Made by a program: the position numbers and the translations under genes. From NCBI GenBank assembly GCA_016212735.1, contig JACRDZ010000043.1, positions 1 to 8,397 of the forward strand: a DNA stretch of 8,397 nt, given 5' to 3'. Shown here piece by piece: positions 1-7,229 of this stretch. Under the pieces are notes generated by a model. It saw nothing but the letters and a program-made list of their open reading frames with translations. It was not told where the DNA came from and did no database searches. Position 1 is the first letter of the stretch; every line of letters starts with the position of its first letter. The DNA is from Candidatus Firestoneibacteriota bacterium (GTDB lineage: Bacteria; JACRDZ01).

Positions 1-95
1 AGGCTCGATAAATCGAGCAACTACAAAAACTTAATGTAGTTGCTCGATTCATCGAGCTAAATTATGAACTTTGAAATTCCTATACTTTAAATTAA
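1..95. repeat. REP/BIME-like paired palindrome with conserved tail (copy A)
   Basis: Two short palindromes sit in inverted orientation: GCTCGAT-AA-ATCGAGC at 3-18 and GCTCGAT-TC-ATCGAGC at 42-57. They are joined by AACTACA (19-25), a 9-nt loop and TGTAGTT (35-41). The whole of 3-57 is also one long inverted repeat of 23 bp per arm with a single mismatch (positions 10 and 50). Each palindrome is preceded on its own strand by GTAG-TT, the layout known for REP elements served by RAYT transposases (GTAG or GGAG next to a hairpin). A tail at 67-95 matches copy B (8049-8077) at 28 of 29 positions. The repeat is plain in the sequence; the REP/BIME assignment is inference, and no RAYT gene is in the window. 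Confidence 0.75.
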
Positions 96-336
96 AAACA
101 TTAACTTCTGACCACAAACAGATAAATGAAATAAAAAGATATATATATTATAAATTAAAAGATGAGATAAAGAAGAAAAAGGATGCTTTTGAAAAGAATT
201 AGTTGTGGCAAAATGATTTTACTCTATACTTTTACTTGTGCGGTTCGATTATTTCAACATTAAGCATACAGCCGAACGCAGTATGAAAAATTCACCGCTG
301 TCCTGATTATTTACTAATGCAAAATTTCCAAGAAAA
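96..336. other. Intergenic AT-rich region downstream of the methyltransferase gene
   Basis: I find no convincing gene, RNA or intrinsic terminator here. A lysine-rich plus-strand frame open from 68 to the TAG at 200-202 has no ATG start and overlaps the repeat tail. A bulged inverted repeat (TGCGGTTCG at 239-247 with CGAACGCA at 273-280) has a loop of about 25 nt and no U-tract. How the acsE-like transcript ends is not evident. Confidence 0.4.
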
Positions 337-1191
337 CTAAAAATCAAGAAATGAATCAGCAAATAAAATTTCACCTTTAAACATACGTATAGTTTTATCG
401 ACATGCTCAGGTTTAAATACGCTTTTTAAATCTTCACCTTTTACTACCCGCATGAATTCTTCATCCATAGGATCAATAATTGCTCCGCTTAATCCCGCAT
501 CACGAAGCATTGTCCAGTACACTGATGTAAGAAGAGGTTTCATAAAAGAAGGACACATGCTAACTATATTGCTCAGTCCAAGAATTGACTTCATAGGAGG
601 TTCATTTAATGAACTTAAAATTATAATTGATTCAATTACTTTCATTGCCTGATCCTGATTTCCTTTAACTGTCATAGCTAAAGGATCAAATACTATTTTT
701 TCGAGAGAGACTCCTAATTCCGAAGCTTTTGTAATAATGTCTACTGCAATTGCAGCTCTGGCATTTGCATCCGCAGGTAAACCTGATCCGGCAAGTGTAA
801 GCCCGATTATATAACAATTATGTTTTGCAGCCAGTGGCATAAAATTATTTAATCTTTCTTTTTCTCCAGAACAAGAATTTATAAGAGGCAAGCCCCAGTC
901 ATTTTTATGAGCTTGTAAACCTATATCCATTGCTAGAGGATTGGTTGTGTCCAGACATAATGGCACATGGCATACTTCCTGAACTGTTTCAACAATCCAC
1001 GGTAATACATCAATATCATCTGAGCATGGTCCTACATTCATATCAAGCATATTAGCGCCATATTCAATCTGTTTAACAGCTATTTCCTGAATTGGTCCTT
1101 TTTCTCTTTTTTTCATTGCATTCCCAAACTTTACAGTACGAACATTAACACGTTCACCAATAAGAATTTTGTTCAATTTGCTTAAATCCAT
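337..1191 (-). CDS. acsE: Methyltetrahydrofolate methyltransferase, AcsE-like (pterin-binding TIM barrel)
   Basis: The 284-residue product belongs to the pterin-binding (DHPS-like) methyltransferase family. AcsE moves the methyl group of CH3-THF to the cobalt of the corrinoid iron-sulfur protein in the Wood-Ljungdahl pathway. Visible family motifs are IGERVN (11-16), LDMNVG (49-54), CLDTTN (79-84, with the pterin-binding Asp81), INS (104-106), FDPL (168-171) and GLSN (205-208, with the Asn that in Moorella AcsE helps methyl activation). The C-terminal segment ending near FADSF also resembles AcsE. At 284 residues it is somewhat longer than Moorella AcsE (about 262). No B12-binding or homocysteine domain is fused, which argues against MetH. 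It is cytoplasmic, with no signal peptide. The start is fixed by AGGAGG at 1200-1205, 8 nt upstream, and it has its own promoter. CODH/ACS genes are absent from the window, so a catabolic MtrH/MtgA-type methyltransferase remains possible. The fold and cofactor are firm; the partner is inferred. Confidence 0.85.
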   Translation of the reverse strand: MDLSKLNKILIGERVNVRTVKFGNAMKKREKGPIQEIAVKQIEYGANMLDMNVGPCSDDIDVLPWIVETVQEVCHVPLCLDTTNPLAMDIGLQAHKNDWGLPLINSCSGEKERLNNFMPLAAKHNCYIIGLTLAGSGLPADANARAAIAVDIITKASELGVSLEKIVFDPLAMTVKGNQDQAMKVIESIIILSSLNEPPMKSILGLSNIVSMCPSFMKPLLTSVYWTMLRDAGLSGAIIDPMDEEFMRVVKGEDLKSVFKPEHVDKTIRMFKGEILFADSFLDF

Positions 1192-1199
1192 ATATCTTT

Positions 1200-1205
1200 C
1201 CTCCT
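1200..1205 (-). promoter_or_regulatory. Shine-Dalgarno site of the acsE-like gene
   Basis: AGGAGG on the minus strand lies 8 nt before the ATG at 1189-1191. It is a full anti-SD match at ideal spacing, supporting this start and strong translation. Confidence 0.85.
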
Positions 1206-1237
1206 GCTTTTTTACATTACTTTAATTTGCTTGATGA

Positions 1238-1266
1238 AATATACAGAAAAACAGAATAAAAGTCAA
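1238..1266 (-). promoter_or_regulatory. Sigma70-type promoter of the acsE-like gene
   Basis: On the minus strand TTGACT (1261-1266) is followed by a 17-nt spacer and TATATT (1238-1243). Each hexamer matches the consensus at 5 of 6 positions at the optimal spacing. Transcription would start near 1230, giving a leader of about 39 nt that carries the AGGAGG site. The promoter begins 10 nt after the nuclease stop codon, so the methyltransferase gene can be expressed apart from the rnf operon even though read-through is also possible. The hexamers are seen; activity is inferred. Confidence 0.7.
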
Positions 1267-1275
1267 AGGTTTTTT

Positions 1276-2067
1276 TTAATCTGTTACTTCAATTTGAAAA
1301 GGGTTATCCACTTTAATCTCTGGCCCATTATATTCTTCAATCCAGCCGTAAGTAACAACATTTTTGTTTATATAATATTTTAAAGGATCAATCCCTTCAG
1401 AATAAAATAAAGAGAGATTATTTTTATAAATTAAAATAGTGAAATCAGTTTTATAATTTTTATCAAAATTAAGAAGTATTACTTTTGTCCCTTCATAAAC
1501 TTCAATAACTTTCCCTTTAACAGTACATAATTTACCAATATATTTGTCTGCTTCAGTATGATCTATTGGTAATAATGTTTCATTGTTCCATAAACCTTTT
1601 TTATTATTTCTGGCAAATTTTTGCCCTGAAATAAATTCCTTAAAATGTTTTACATTTGGAGGGAATGTATAGACTAAAGCGTATCCTCTTCTAACCAATT
1701 CAATATTTACCATTATGTTGTCTGCATAAACATAAGCTAATGTTCTGCCATAAATATCATTTTTTACAGAATCATATTGCATTTCTATTTTTTTATTGTT
1801 TAAAAGATTTTGATTTACATTTAGAGCTTCTTCTGCATATTTCTTCTGTTCATTAATAGATAATTCAGGAGTATCCATCCCAATATATCTTATTTTACGT
1901 CCATCATTTAATAATATTGTATCACCATCAATAACGTTTTTTATATTAGTTATTTCATAAGAGTTAGTACGAGATAAATTATTCGGACTTGTAGATGGAG
2001 AACATCCATAAGAAGTGAAAAAACATATAAAAGATACTAACGCTAAAATCATTCGCATCTTTAACAT
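1276..2067 (-). CDS. Exported thermonuclease-family (SNase-like) protein with C-terminal OB-like domain
   Basis: The 263-residue protein starts with a hydrophobic signal (residues 5-20) ending in Ser-Tyr-Gly-Cys22. This is a weak lipobox (Ser rather than Leu at -3), so it is probably a lipoprotein or at least exported. Residues 38-161 are a staphylococcal nuclease domain with the catalytic set aligned by eye: Asp49 in VIDGDT, Arg60, Asp65, Thr66 and Glu68 in GMDTPE, and Arg108 in YGRTLAYVY. Members cleave DNA or RNA in a Ca2+-dependent manner. Residues 175-261 form an extra beta-rich segment (YIGKLCTVKGKVIEV... ending in a YNGPEIKV-type strand) that resembles the OB-like domain found in some bacterial SNase proteins; its ligand is unknown. 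The gene starts 21 nt after rnfB, so it is probably the last gene of the rnf transcript. The SD is weak (AAGG, about 7 nt upstream), and Met4 or Met6 are possible alternative starts. No role in Rnf function is known. Confidence 0.8.
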   Translation of the reverse strand: MLKMRMILALVSFICFFTSYGCSPSTSPNNLSRTNSYEITNIKNVIDGDTILLNDGRKIRYIGMDTPELSINEQKKYAEEALNVNQNLLNNKKIEMQYDSVKNDIYGRTLAYVYADNIMVNIELVRRGYALVYTFPPNVKHFKEFISGQKFARNNKKGLWNNETLLPIDHTEADKYIGKLCTVKGKVIEVYEGTKVILLNFDKNYKTDFTILIYKNNLSLFYSEGIDPLKYYINKNVVTYGWIEEYNGPEIKVDNPFQIEVTD

Positions 2068-2088
2068 AAAATACCTTAAGAGCCTATC

Positions 2089-2904
2089 CTAAATAGGACA
2101 AACAACATTTTCTCTTTTTATAATTGTTTTAGTAGGACAGACATCTATACATTTTCCACAATTATTACATTTTGGATAGTTTATATTAGCAAGAAAATTT
2201 TCTACTTCTATTGCCTGCTCAGGACAGACTTTAACACATCTCAAACATGCAATACAGCCTGTTTGACATATTTTTCTAACAATAATACCTTTATCATTTG
2301 AGTGACATAAAATATTAACAGTATTATTTTTAAGAACGAGAGTTAAAACATTCTTCGGACAGGTTTTAACACATTTTCCGCATCCAGTGCAATTTTCATT
2401 AATTTCAGGAAGTCCGTTATTATTTATATGGATTGCATCAAAAGGACATACTAAAGTACAATCCCCATAACCCAGACATCCATATTTGCAGGCTTTACTT
2501 CCTCCCGCAACTATATTAGCTCCGCTGCATGTAGATATACCATCGTATATAAAATTATTTAATGCTTGCTTATGTCCTCCAGAACAAATAAGTATACATG
2601 TTTTTGGAGCATTGCATGCAACAGTTTCAATCCCCATAATTTGAGCAATCTTTTTTGCTGTATTTTCTCCTCCAGGGACACATAATGAAGGTGATGATGT
2701 TTCACCAATTACCAGTTTTTCAGCATAATTAGCACATCCTGCAAATCCGCATGCACCACAATTTACATTTGGAAGTGCTTCAATTATTTTTTCTACACGC
2801 GGATCAATTGTTACAGAAAATTTATAACTAACATATGTAAGTCCAGCTCCAAATATAAAACCTAAACTTCCTAATACTGCTGTTGAAGTAAAAACTATAT
2901 CCAT
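2089..2904 (-). CDS. rnfB: Rnf complex subunit RnfB, polyferredoxin
   Basis: RnfB takes electrons from reduced ferredoxin at the cytoplasmic side of the Rnf complex. The 271-residue protein has one N-terminal membrane helix (about 6-28). A four-cysteine [4Fe-4S] domain follows (CGACGFAGC, Cys49/52/57, with Cys75). Four further cluster motifs follow: Cys139/143/149/153 in the RnfB-typical CKYGCLGYGDC stretch, Cys172/175/178/182, Cys217/220/223/227 (with Cys213 nearby), and Cys246/249/252/256. That is five predicted [4Fe-4S] centres, more than in the short E. coli RsxB (about 192 residues, two ferredoxin clusters) and in line with the longer RnfB proteins of anaerobes. It starts 29 nt after rnfA, with AAGGA at 2912-2916, 7 nt before the ATG. 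It is intact, and its place as last rnf gene matches the clostridial order. Confidence 0.95.
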   Translation of the reverse strand: MDIVFTSTAVLGSLGFIFGAGLTYVSYKFSVTIDPRVEKIIEALPNVNCGACGFAGCANYAEKLVIGETSSPSLCVPGGENTAKKIAQIMGIETVACNAPKTCILICSGGHKQALNNFIYDGISTCSGANIVAGGSKACKYGCLGYGDCTLVCPFDAIHINNNGLPEINENCTGCGKCVKTCPKNVLTLVLKNNTVNILCHSNDKGIIVRKICQTGCIACLRCVKVCPEQAIEVENFLANINYPKCNNCGKCIDVCPTKTIIKRENVVCPI

Positions 2905-2933
2905 AAATATATCCTTTTATTCTCCTTAGGCTC

Positions 2934-3521
2934 TTATTGAATTATTAATCCAGCAAAACCTATAAAACCCATAGCCATTATTCCTGATGTAATAAAAGCA
3001 ATAGGTATTCCCTGAAAAGGTTTTGGTATTTTCGAAAAATGGAAACGATATCTAATACATGACATTAAAATAAGAGCCAGAGTAAAACCAACTCCTCCTG
3101 CAAAACCATGTACCATAGATTCTATAAAACTATAATTTTTATCAGAATTAAGTAATGCAACACCAAGTACAGTACAATTGGTTGTAATAAGAGGAAGATA
3201 TATACCTAATGCTTTATAAAGAATTGGACTTGTTTTTAAAATAACAGGTTCGATCATTTGCACAAGTGTTGCTATTACAAGAATAAAAGTCATAGTACGT
3301 AAAAATTCTATTTTAAATAATTTAAGTACATATATTTCTATAATAAAGCTTACTCCTGAAGCTAATGTCATAACAAAGATTACAGCCAAACCCATACCAA
3401 TTGCAGAATCTGTATCTTTGGATACGCCAAGAAAAGGACATATTCCTAGAAATCTTGTTAAAACAAAATTATTAACTAAAATGGCCCCAATTATAATTAC
3501 TATTAATCTTCCTATATCCAT
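2934..3521 (-). CDS. rnfA: Rnf complex membrane subunit RnfA
   Basis: RnfA is an integral membrane subunit that, with RnfE, forms the centre of the Rnf complex and carries electrons across the membrane through a [2Fe-2S] centre held between the two proteins. The 195-residue product has the usual length and six predicted membrane helices (about 5-21, 39-61, 73-91, 102-123, 133-153, 172-193). The signature NNFVLTRFLGICPFLGVS (17-34) supplies Cys28, and TTNCTVLG (113-120) supplies Cys116; these are the likely cluster ligands. GGAGG at 3528-3532, 6 nt before the ATG, fixes the start. The gap to rnfE is 37 nt, the longest inside the operon, but I see no promoter or terminator in it. Confidence 0.95.
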   Translation of the reverse strand: MDIGRLIVIIIGAILVNNFVLTRFLGICPFLGVSKDTDSAIGMGLAVIFVMTLASGVSFIIEIYVLKLFKIEFLRTMTFILVIATLVQMIEPVILKTSPILYKALGIYLPLITTNCTVLGVALLNSDKNYSFIESMVHGFAGGVGFTLALILMSCIRYRFHFSKIPKPFQGIPIAFITSGIMAMGFIGFAGLIIQ

Positions 3522-3558
3522 AAAAAACCTCCATAAATTAGTTATCGGTGATTACTGT

Positions 3559-4158
3559 TCATTGTCGACTTCTCTTTCTTATATCCAGCCAGTTAAAAAA
3601 AGCAAGCAATAATCCCAGTGTAAAAAAACCTCCTGGTGGAAGTAGAAATATAGATACTGGTTCATAATCTTTTATTATTGGATAACCGAAAAGTTGATTT
3701 GCCCCAATAATTTCACGGCAAAAACTTATAATAAAAATTGCCATAAAATAACCCATACCAATACCAATTGCGTCATATATTGAATCCATTACAGTATTTT
3801 TATATGCAAAAGCTTCTGCGCGTGCTAACATAATACAATTAACAACAATCAATGGTATAAAAATGCCCATTCTTATATAAATTTCTTCTGTATATGCATG
3901 CATAAGTAATTCAACAATTGTAACAAAACCTGCAATAATAACAATAAAAGCTGGTATACGGACTTTTTGTGGTATATATTTTCTTAGTAATGCAACAAGA
4001 ATATTTGAACCTAATAAAACAAATATAACAGCCAATCCCATCATTATCCCATTTTCTAATGAAACAGTTACTGCAAGAGTAGAACACATTCCTAATACTA
4101 ATCTAAAGATAGGATTATCTTTAAACATTCCTCCTAAAATAATTTCTTTTTTACTCAT
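3559..4158 (-). CDS. rnfE: Rnf complex membrane subunit RnfE
   Basis: RnfE is the paralogous, inverted-topology partner of RnfA in the membrane core of Rnf. I use the ATG at 4156-4158 (199 residues, beginning MSKKEIILGGMFKDNP), because AGGAG at 4164-4168 lies 5 nt upstream. The frame is open to a GTG at 4188, but that start has no SD and would overlap the end of rnfG. Six membrane helices are predicted (about 18-34, 38-58, 68-87, 97-113, 127-148, 168-190). Cys25 in LVLGMCSTLAV and Cys108 in VVNCIMLARAEAF sit at the positions that bind the shared [2Fe-2S] centre in the family. The RnfE-typical NPIFRLVLGMC and FFNWLDIR-like C-terminus make confusion with RnfA unlikely. The gap to rnfG is 16 nt. 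Confidence 0.94.
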   Translation of the reverse strand: MSKKEIILGGMFKDNPIFRLVLGMCSTLAVTVSLENGIMMGLAVIFVLLGSNILVALLRKYIPQKVRIPAFIVIIAGFVTIVELLMHAYTEEIYIRMGIFIPLIVVNCIMLARAEAFAYKNTVMDSIYDAIGIGMGYFMAIFIISFCREIIGANQLFGYPIIKDYEPVSIFLLPPGGFFTLGLLLAFFNWLDIRKRSRQ

Positions 4159-4163
4159 TTTTT

Positions 4164-4168
4164 CTCCT
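4164..4168 (-). promoter_or_regulatory. Shine-Dalgarno site that sets the rnfE start
   Basis: AGGAG lies 5 nt before the ATG at 4156-4158, within the short rnfG-rnfE gap. It favours this ATG over the in-frame GTG at 4186-4188, which lies upstream of the site. Confidence 0.8.
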
Positions 4169-4174
4169 GCTTTT

Positions 4175-4897
4175 TTATAAATATTCACTTGCTTCAGTTA
4201 TATTTACACCTTTATTTTGCCAGTTTTTAATAACTCCTTCATTAGGTACATGTACATTCTCCAATAGCTTTTTATTTATTTCTTTTAAGATACGTTCTCC
4301 AACTCCCTTTATTGTTTTAACTACAGCACGAGAACTTATTGTTGCACCTGTAACAGCTTCAACTGCTTCCTGGTTTTCATCAGTTTTTTTCTTAACAAGA
4401 AGCAATGATTGTATTTTTAATCCATCAAATTGTTTCTGAAACCAGGGTAATTTATTTTTTACAGACTCAGTATTTGAATTAGAAAAAATTTCCCAGATAT
4501 AGGTCTCTTTTTTAACTTCAACTATTCTTGCACCAAGTCCAGGTGTTTCTGTGTGACTGAGAATTCTTATGCCTTTTATATATCCAGACGGAGTTATACC
4601 TGCTACAATAAAAATAGGGCCTCCATATCCGTTAGCTTTAACATTATAAACAAAACCAATAATTGTATTATTTTTATCTCTTATAATATTAACAGTATCT
4701 TTTGTAAGCTTTATCATTTCAAAAAATTTACCATCTGGAAAAAGCTCATTAATAGCATTTTTGTTTTTTTCAAATTCAATTTTTGATATAACTGGTTTGG
4801 TCATTTTATAAACAGGGACTAAAAGAAGAACTGTAATAGAAGTCAATAGAAATAGTATTAAACTATATTTTAATAGGTCTTTTACAAAATTTGTCAT
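4175..4897 (-). CDS. rnfG: Rnf complex flavoprotein subunit RnfG
   Basis: RnfG is a single-helix membrane-anchored subunit whose FMN_bind domain faces the outside and carries a covalently attached FMN. The 240-residue product has one N-terminal membrane helix (about 10-30). The FMN-binding domain includes GYGGPIFIVAGI (90-101) and the strongly conserved SHTETPGLGARI (114-125). The attachment motif is AVTGATISS (181-189), with Thr186 as the expected FMN-phosphoester site. The flavin transferase ApbE that would load it is not encoded here. The residue six before the acceptor is Glu180, where the flavinylation consensus usually has Asp. The ATG overlaps the rnfD stop in an ATGA arrangement (4894-4897), implying translational coupling, and GGAG lies at 4905-4908, 7 nt upstream. 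The last 30 or so residues, after the flavin motif, are a poorly conserved tail. Confidence 0.94.
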   Translation of the reverse strand: MTNFVKDLLKYSLILFLLTSITVLLLVPVYKMTKPVISKIEFEKNKNAINELFPDGKFFEMIKLTKDTVNIIRDKNNTIIGFVYNVKANGYGGPIFIVAGITPSGYIKGIRILSHTETPGLGARIVEVKKETYIWEIFSNSNTESVKNKLPWFQKQFDGLKIQSLLLVKKKTDENQEAVEAVTGATISSRAVVKTIKGVGERILKEINKKLLENVHVPNEGVIKNWQNKGVNITEASEYL

Positions 4898-5886
4898 TTT
4901 TGTACTCCAAATTTATCTGGTGTAATATATTTATCTATTAATGGAGTAAATGCATTCATAATTAATATTGCAAAAGATGTACCTTCTGGATATGTACCAT
5001 AAATTCTAATAACGCCAGTAATAACTCCGCATCCAATACCAAAAATTATTCTTCCCCTTCGTGTCATAGGAGACGTAACAGGATCTGTTGCCATAAAAAA
5101 TGCACCCAGAATAATTCCTCCTGCAAAGAGATGGAATAATACAGGTCCGCTGAAAAATATTTTGTTCCCGAATATCCATATAAATATGCTAAAACTTCCG
5201 AGATACGAAACAGGCACACGCCAATCAATATAATCCATATATATTAAGAATAAACCGCCAAGAATAAGAAGTAATGCAGAAGTTTCGCCAATACAGCCGT
5301 TAACTTTTCCAAAAAACAAATCTTTAATTATTTCTGATTTCATTAATTTATCTCTTAAAAATAATATTTCAGGCGAAGCATCAGCTGATGCAGCCTGTTT
5401 TATTATACTTAAAGGTGTAGCATTAGTTATTGCATCAATACTGTCTAAAGGAACTATCCATTTAGTAGTCATATATACAGGCCAGGATAATAAAAGGAAT
5501 ACCCTCCCAACTAAAGCAGGATTGAAAGGATTATGTCCAAGACCGCCATAAACCTGTTTTGCAATAGCAATTGCTACAATTGAACCAATAATAGGGATCC
5601 ATATCGGAACATCAGGAGGTAAATTATATGCCAGTAGAAGACCTGTTAATATTGCGCTTCCGTCAAGTATTGTAATCTTTTGATTCATAAGCTTCTGAAC
5701 TAGTGCTTCAGTTGCAACAGCAAAAACAATGCCTGCAATAATAAGAAAGAGTGAATTCCATCCGAAGAAATATATTCCAGCAATTCCGGATGGTAAAAGA
5801 GCGGCAATAACTGTATACATTATCGCTTTTGTTTTTGCTGCATCTTTAATATGAGGTGAAGAAGAAAGAATAAATTGATTTTCCAT
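4894..5886 (-). CDS. rnfD: Rnf complex membrane flavoprotein subunit RnfD
   Basis: RnfD, a homologue of NqrB, is a multi-helix membrane subunit with a covalent FMN; in the Rnf/Nqr family it helps link electron flow to Na+ or H+ movement. The 330-residue product starts with the RnfD-typical SSSPHIK (8-14). It carries DGSAILTGLLLAYNLPP (75-91), GGLGHNPFNPALVGRVF (114-130) and the C-terminal MATDPVTSPMTRRGR (265-279). The flavin site is DAITNATPLS (151-160), with Thr157 as the expected FMN acceptor; Asn155 stands where most members have Gly. About eight to ten membrane helices are expected. The ATG at 5884-5886 is preceded by AAGGAGG at 5900-5906, but the spacer is long (13 nt). No closer start is visible, so the start is likely but not certain. 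That SD overlaps the rnfC stop codon, 18 nt upstream. Confidence 0.95.
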   Translation of the reverse strand: MENQFILSSSPHIKDAAKTKAIMYTVIAALLPSGIAGIYFFGWNSLFLIIAGIVFAVATEALVQKLMNQKITILDGSAILTGLLLAYNLPPDVPIWIPIIGSIVAIAIAKQVYGGLGHNPFNPALVGRVFLLLSWPVYMTTKWIVPLDSIDAITNATPLSIIKQAASADASPEILFLRDKLMKSEIIKDLFFGKVNGCIGETSALLLILGGLFLIYMDYIDWRVPVSYLGSFSIFIWIFGNKIFFSGPVLFHLFAGGIILGAFFMATDPVTSPMTRRGRIIFGIGCGVITGVIRIYGTYPEGTSFAILIMNAFTPLIDKYITPDKFGVQK

Positions 5887-5904
5887 TTATATGAAAAATC
5901 CTCC

Positions 5905-7224
5905 TTACTTTTTTTGTTTTGCTAATACTTCTAATTTTGCCTGACGAATATAATGCACCATATAACGATTAGAGGGACATATATAAGAACAACATCCGCA
6001 TTCAATACAATCCATTGGTGAAAATTTCATAATATCATCATAATAATTAAATTCGGATATGTCAACTAAGGTATAAGGTGATAATCCCATTGGACAAACC
6101 TCAACACAGCGTCCGCAGCGAATACATTCACTGACATTTGTTATCCCCACATCATTTTTAGGAAAAATAACAATTCCAGAAGTGCCTTTTAATACTGGTA
6201 TTTGTAATGAAAATTGTGCAAATCCCATCATAGGACCGCCTATAATAATTTTACCAATATCTGATTTTAAACCTCCGCAGAAGTTAATTATATGCTCAAC
6301 AGATGTCCCAATACGAACAAGAAGATTTTTTGGTTCACTAATACCTTCTCCTGTAACTGTAACAACCCGATCTATAACAGGTTTCCCATTCATAACAGCA
6401 TTGTATACCGCATTGACAGTTCCGACATTATTAACAACAACACCCACATCCATAGGTAATCCGCCTGATGGAACTTCCTTGCCAGTAATAGCTTTAATTA
6501 AATGCTTTTCAGATCCTTGAGGATATTTTATCTTCAGAGGAACAATCTCAAGTCCTAAAGTATTTTTCCCTGCAATTTTAAGACATTCAATAGCATCCTG
6601 TTTATTTATTTCAACTCCAACGAAAACTTTTTTTATTCCAGTTGCATACATTAATATTTCTATACCTGTAATAATTTCTTTTGTAAATTCCAGCATTAGT
6701 CTGTGATCGCAGGTCAGATAAGGTTCACATTCAGCGCCGTTTATTATAAGTGTATCTATTATTTTTGATTTTGGAGGTAATAACTTTACATGTGTAGGAA
6801 AAGCTGCTCCGCCCTGCCCTACTATTCCGGCATCTTTAATTATTGATATTATTTCAGAAGGATTCAATTTATAATATCCTGTTCTGGGTTTAATAGTATC
6901 AATCAAAGTATCATTTCCGTCTGATTCTATAATGCAGGAAATTATCTCTTTCCCTGTTGGTGAGAATTTAGGTAAAATTTCAATGACTTTTCCAGAAATA
7001 CTTGCATGTACTGGTGCAGTTATAAAACCTTCAGCTTCACCTATTTTCTGCCCTGTATATACAATATCTCCAGGTTTAACCAGAGATTTACAAATAATAC
7101 CTGTATGCTGCTGTAATGGGATGACTACCTGTGAAGGTAAACTGCATTTTTCAATGCTTTTATTTTTAGTTAGTTCTTTTTTATATTCTGGATGTATTCC
7201 ACGGTTAAAAGTTTTAATGTCCAT
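5905..7224 (-). CDS. rnfC: Rnf complex subunit RnfC, NADH-binding iron-sulfur flavoprotein
   Basis: RnfC is the peripheral cytoplasmic subunit that reacts with NAD+/NADH through FMN, homologous to the NqrF-independent NADH module of complex I (NuoF-like). I take the ATG at 7222-7224, giving 439 residues that begin MDIKTFNRGIHPEYKK, the usual RnfC N-terminus. An upstream in-frame ATG at 7264-7266 would overlap the preceding gene by 37 nt and add 14 atypical residues. Domains in order: an N-terminal barrel/biotinyl-like segment (about 30-100), the nucleotide-binding loop GIVGQGGAAFPTHVK (133-147), INGAECEPYLTCDHRL (161-176), a SLBB region (about 260-330), and two [4Fe-4S] motifs at Cys367/370/373/377 and Cys406/409/412/416. 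It is intact and of normal length for anaerobes. It is the first rnf gene and starts 5 nt after the thymidylate synthase-like gene. Confidence 0.95.
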   Translation of the reverse strand: MDIKTFNRGIHPEYKKELTKNKSIEKCSLPSQVVIPLQQHTGIICKSLVKPGDIVYTGQKIGEAEGFITAPVHASISGKVIEILPKFSPTGKEIISCIIESDGNDTLIDTIKPRTGYYKLNPSEIISIIKDAGIVGQGGAAFPTHVKLLPPKSKIIDTLIINGAECEPYLTCDHRLMLEFTKEIITGIEILMYATGIKKVFVGVEINKQDAIECLKIAGKNTLGLEIVPLKIKYPQGSEKHLIKAITGKEVPSGGLPMDVGVVVNNVGTVNAVYNAVMNGKPVIDRVVTVTGEGISEPKNLLVRIGTSVEHIINFCGGLKSDIGKIIIGGPMMGFAQFSLQIPVLKGTSGIVIFPKNDVGITNVSECIRCGRCVEVCPMGLSPYTLVDISEFNYYDDIMKFSPMDCIECGCCSYICPSNRYMVHYIRQAKLEVLAKQKK

Positions 7225-7229
7225 GCTAA

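Noticed and set aside
68..202. Plus-strand lysine-rich open frame next to repeat copy A, ending at TAG 200-202.
   Set aside because: It has no ATG or SD, overlaps the repeat tail, and a Lys/Ile/Tyr-rich composition is what random AT-rich sequence gives. It could be a gene tail, but nothing supports that.
239..280. Bulged inverted repeat downstream of the acsE-like gene considered as its terminator.
   Set aside because: The stem is short and bulged, the loop is about 25 nt, and no U-tract follows on the minus strand.
1268..1275. The homopolymer next to the nuclease stop considered as part of a terminator.
   Set aside because: On the transcribed strand it is an A-run, not a U-run, and no hairpin precedes it.
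2077..2936. A 10-nt inverted repeat, TAAGAGCCTA (2077-2086) and TAGGCTCTTA (2927-2936), that flanks rnfB.
   Set aside because: Many 10-nt inverted pairs are expected by chance in 8.4 kb of AT-rich DNA. There is no extension of the match and no sign of insertion; rnfB is in its normal place.
6182..6520. Long plus-strand open frames inside rnfC, rnfG, the acsE-like gene and the thymidylate synthase-like gene.
   Set aside because: They lie antisense to strongly conserved protein genes, lack credible SD sites and resemble no known protein; they are shadows of the real genes.
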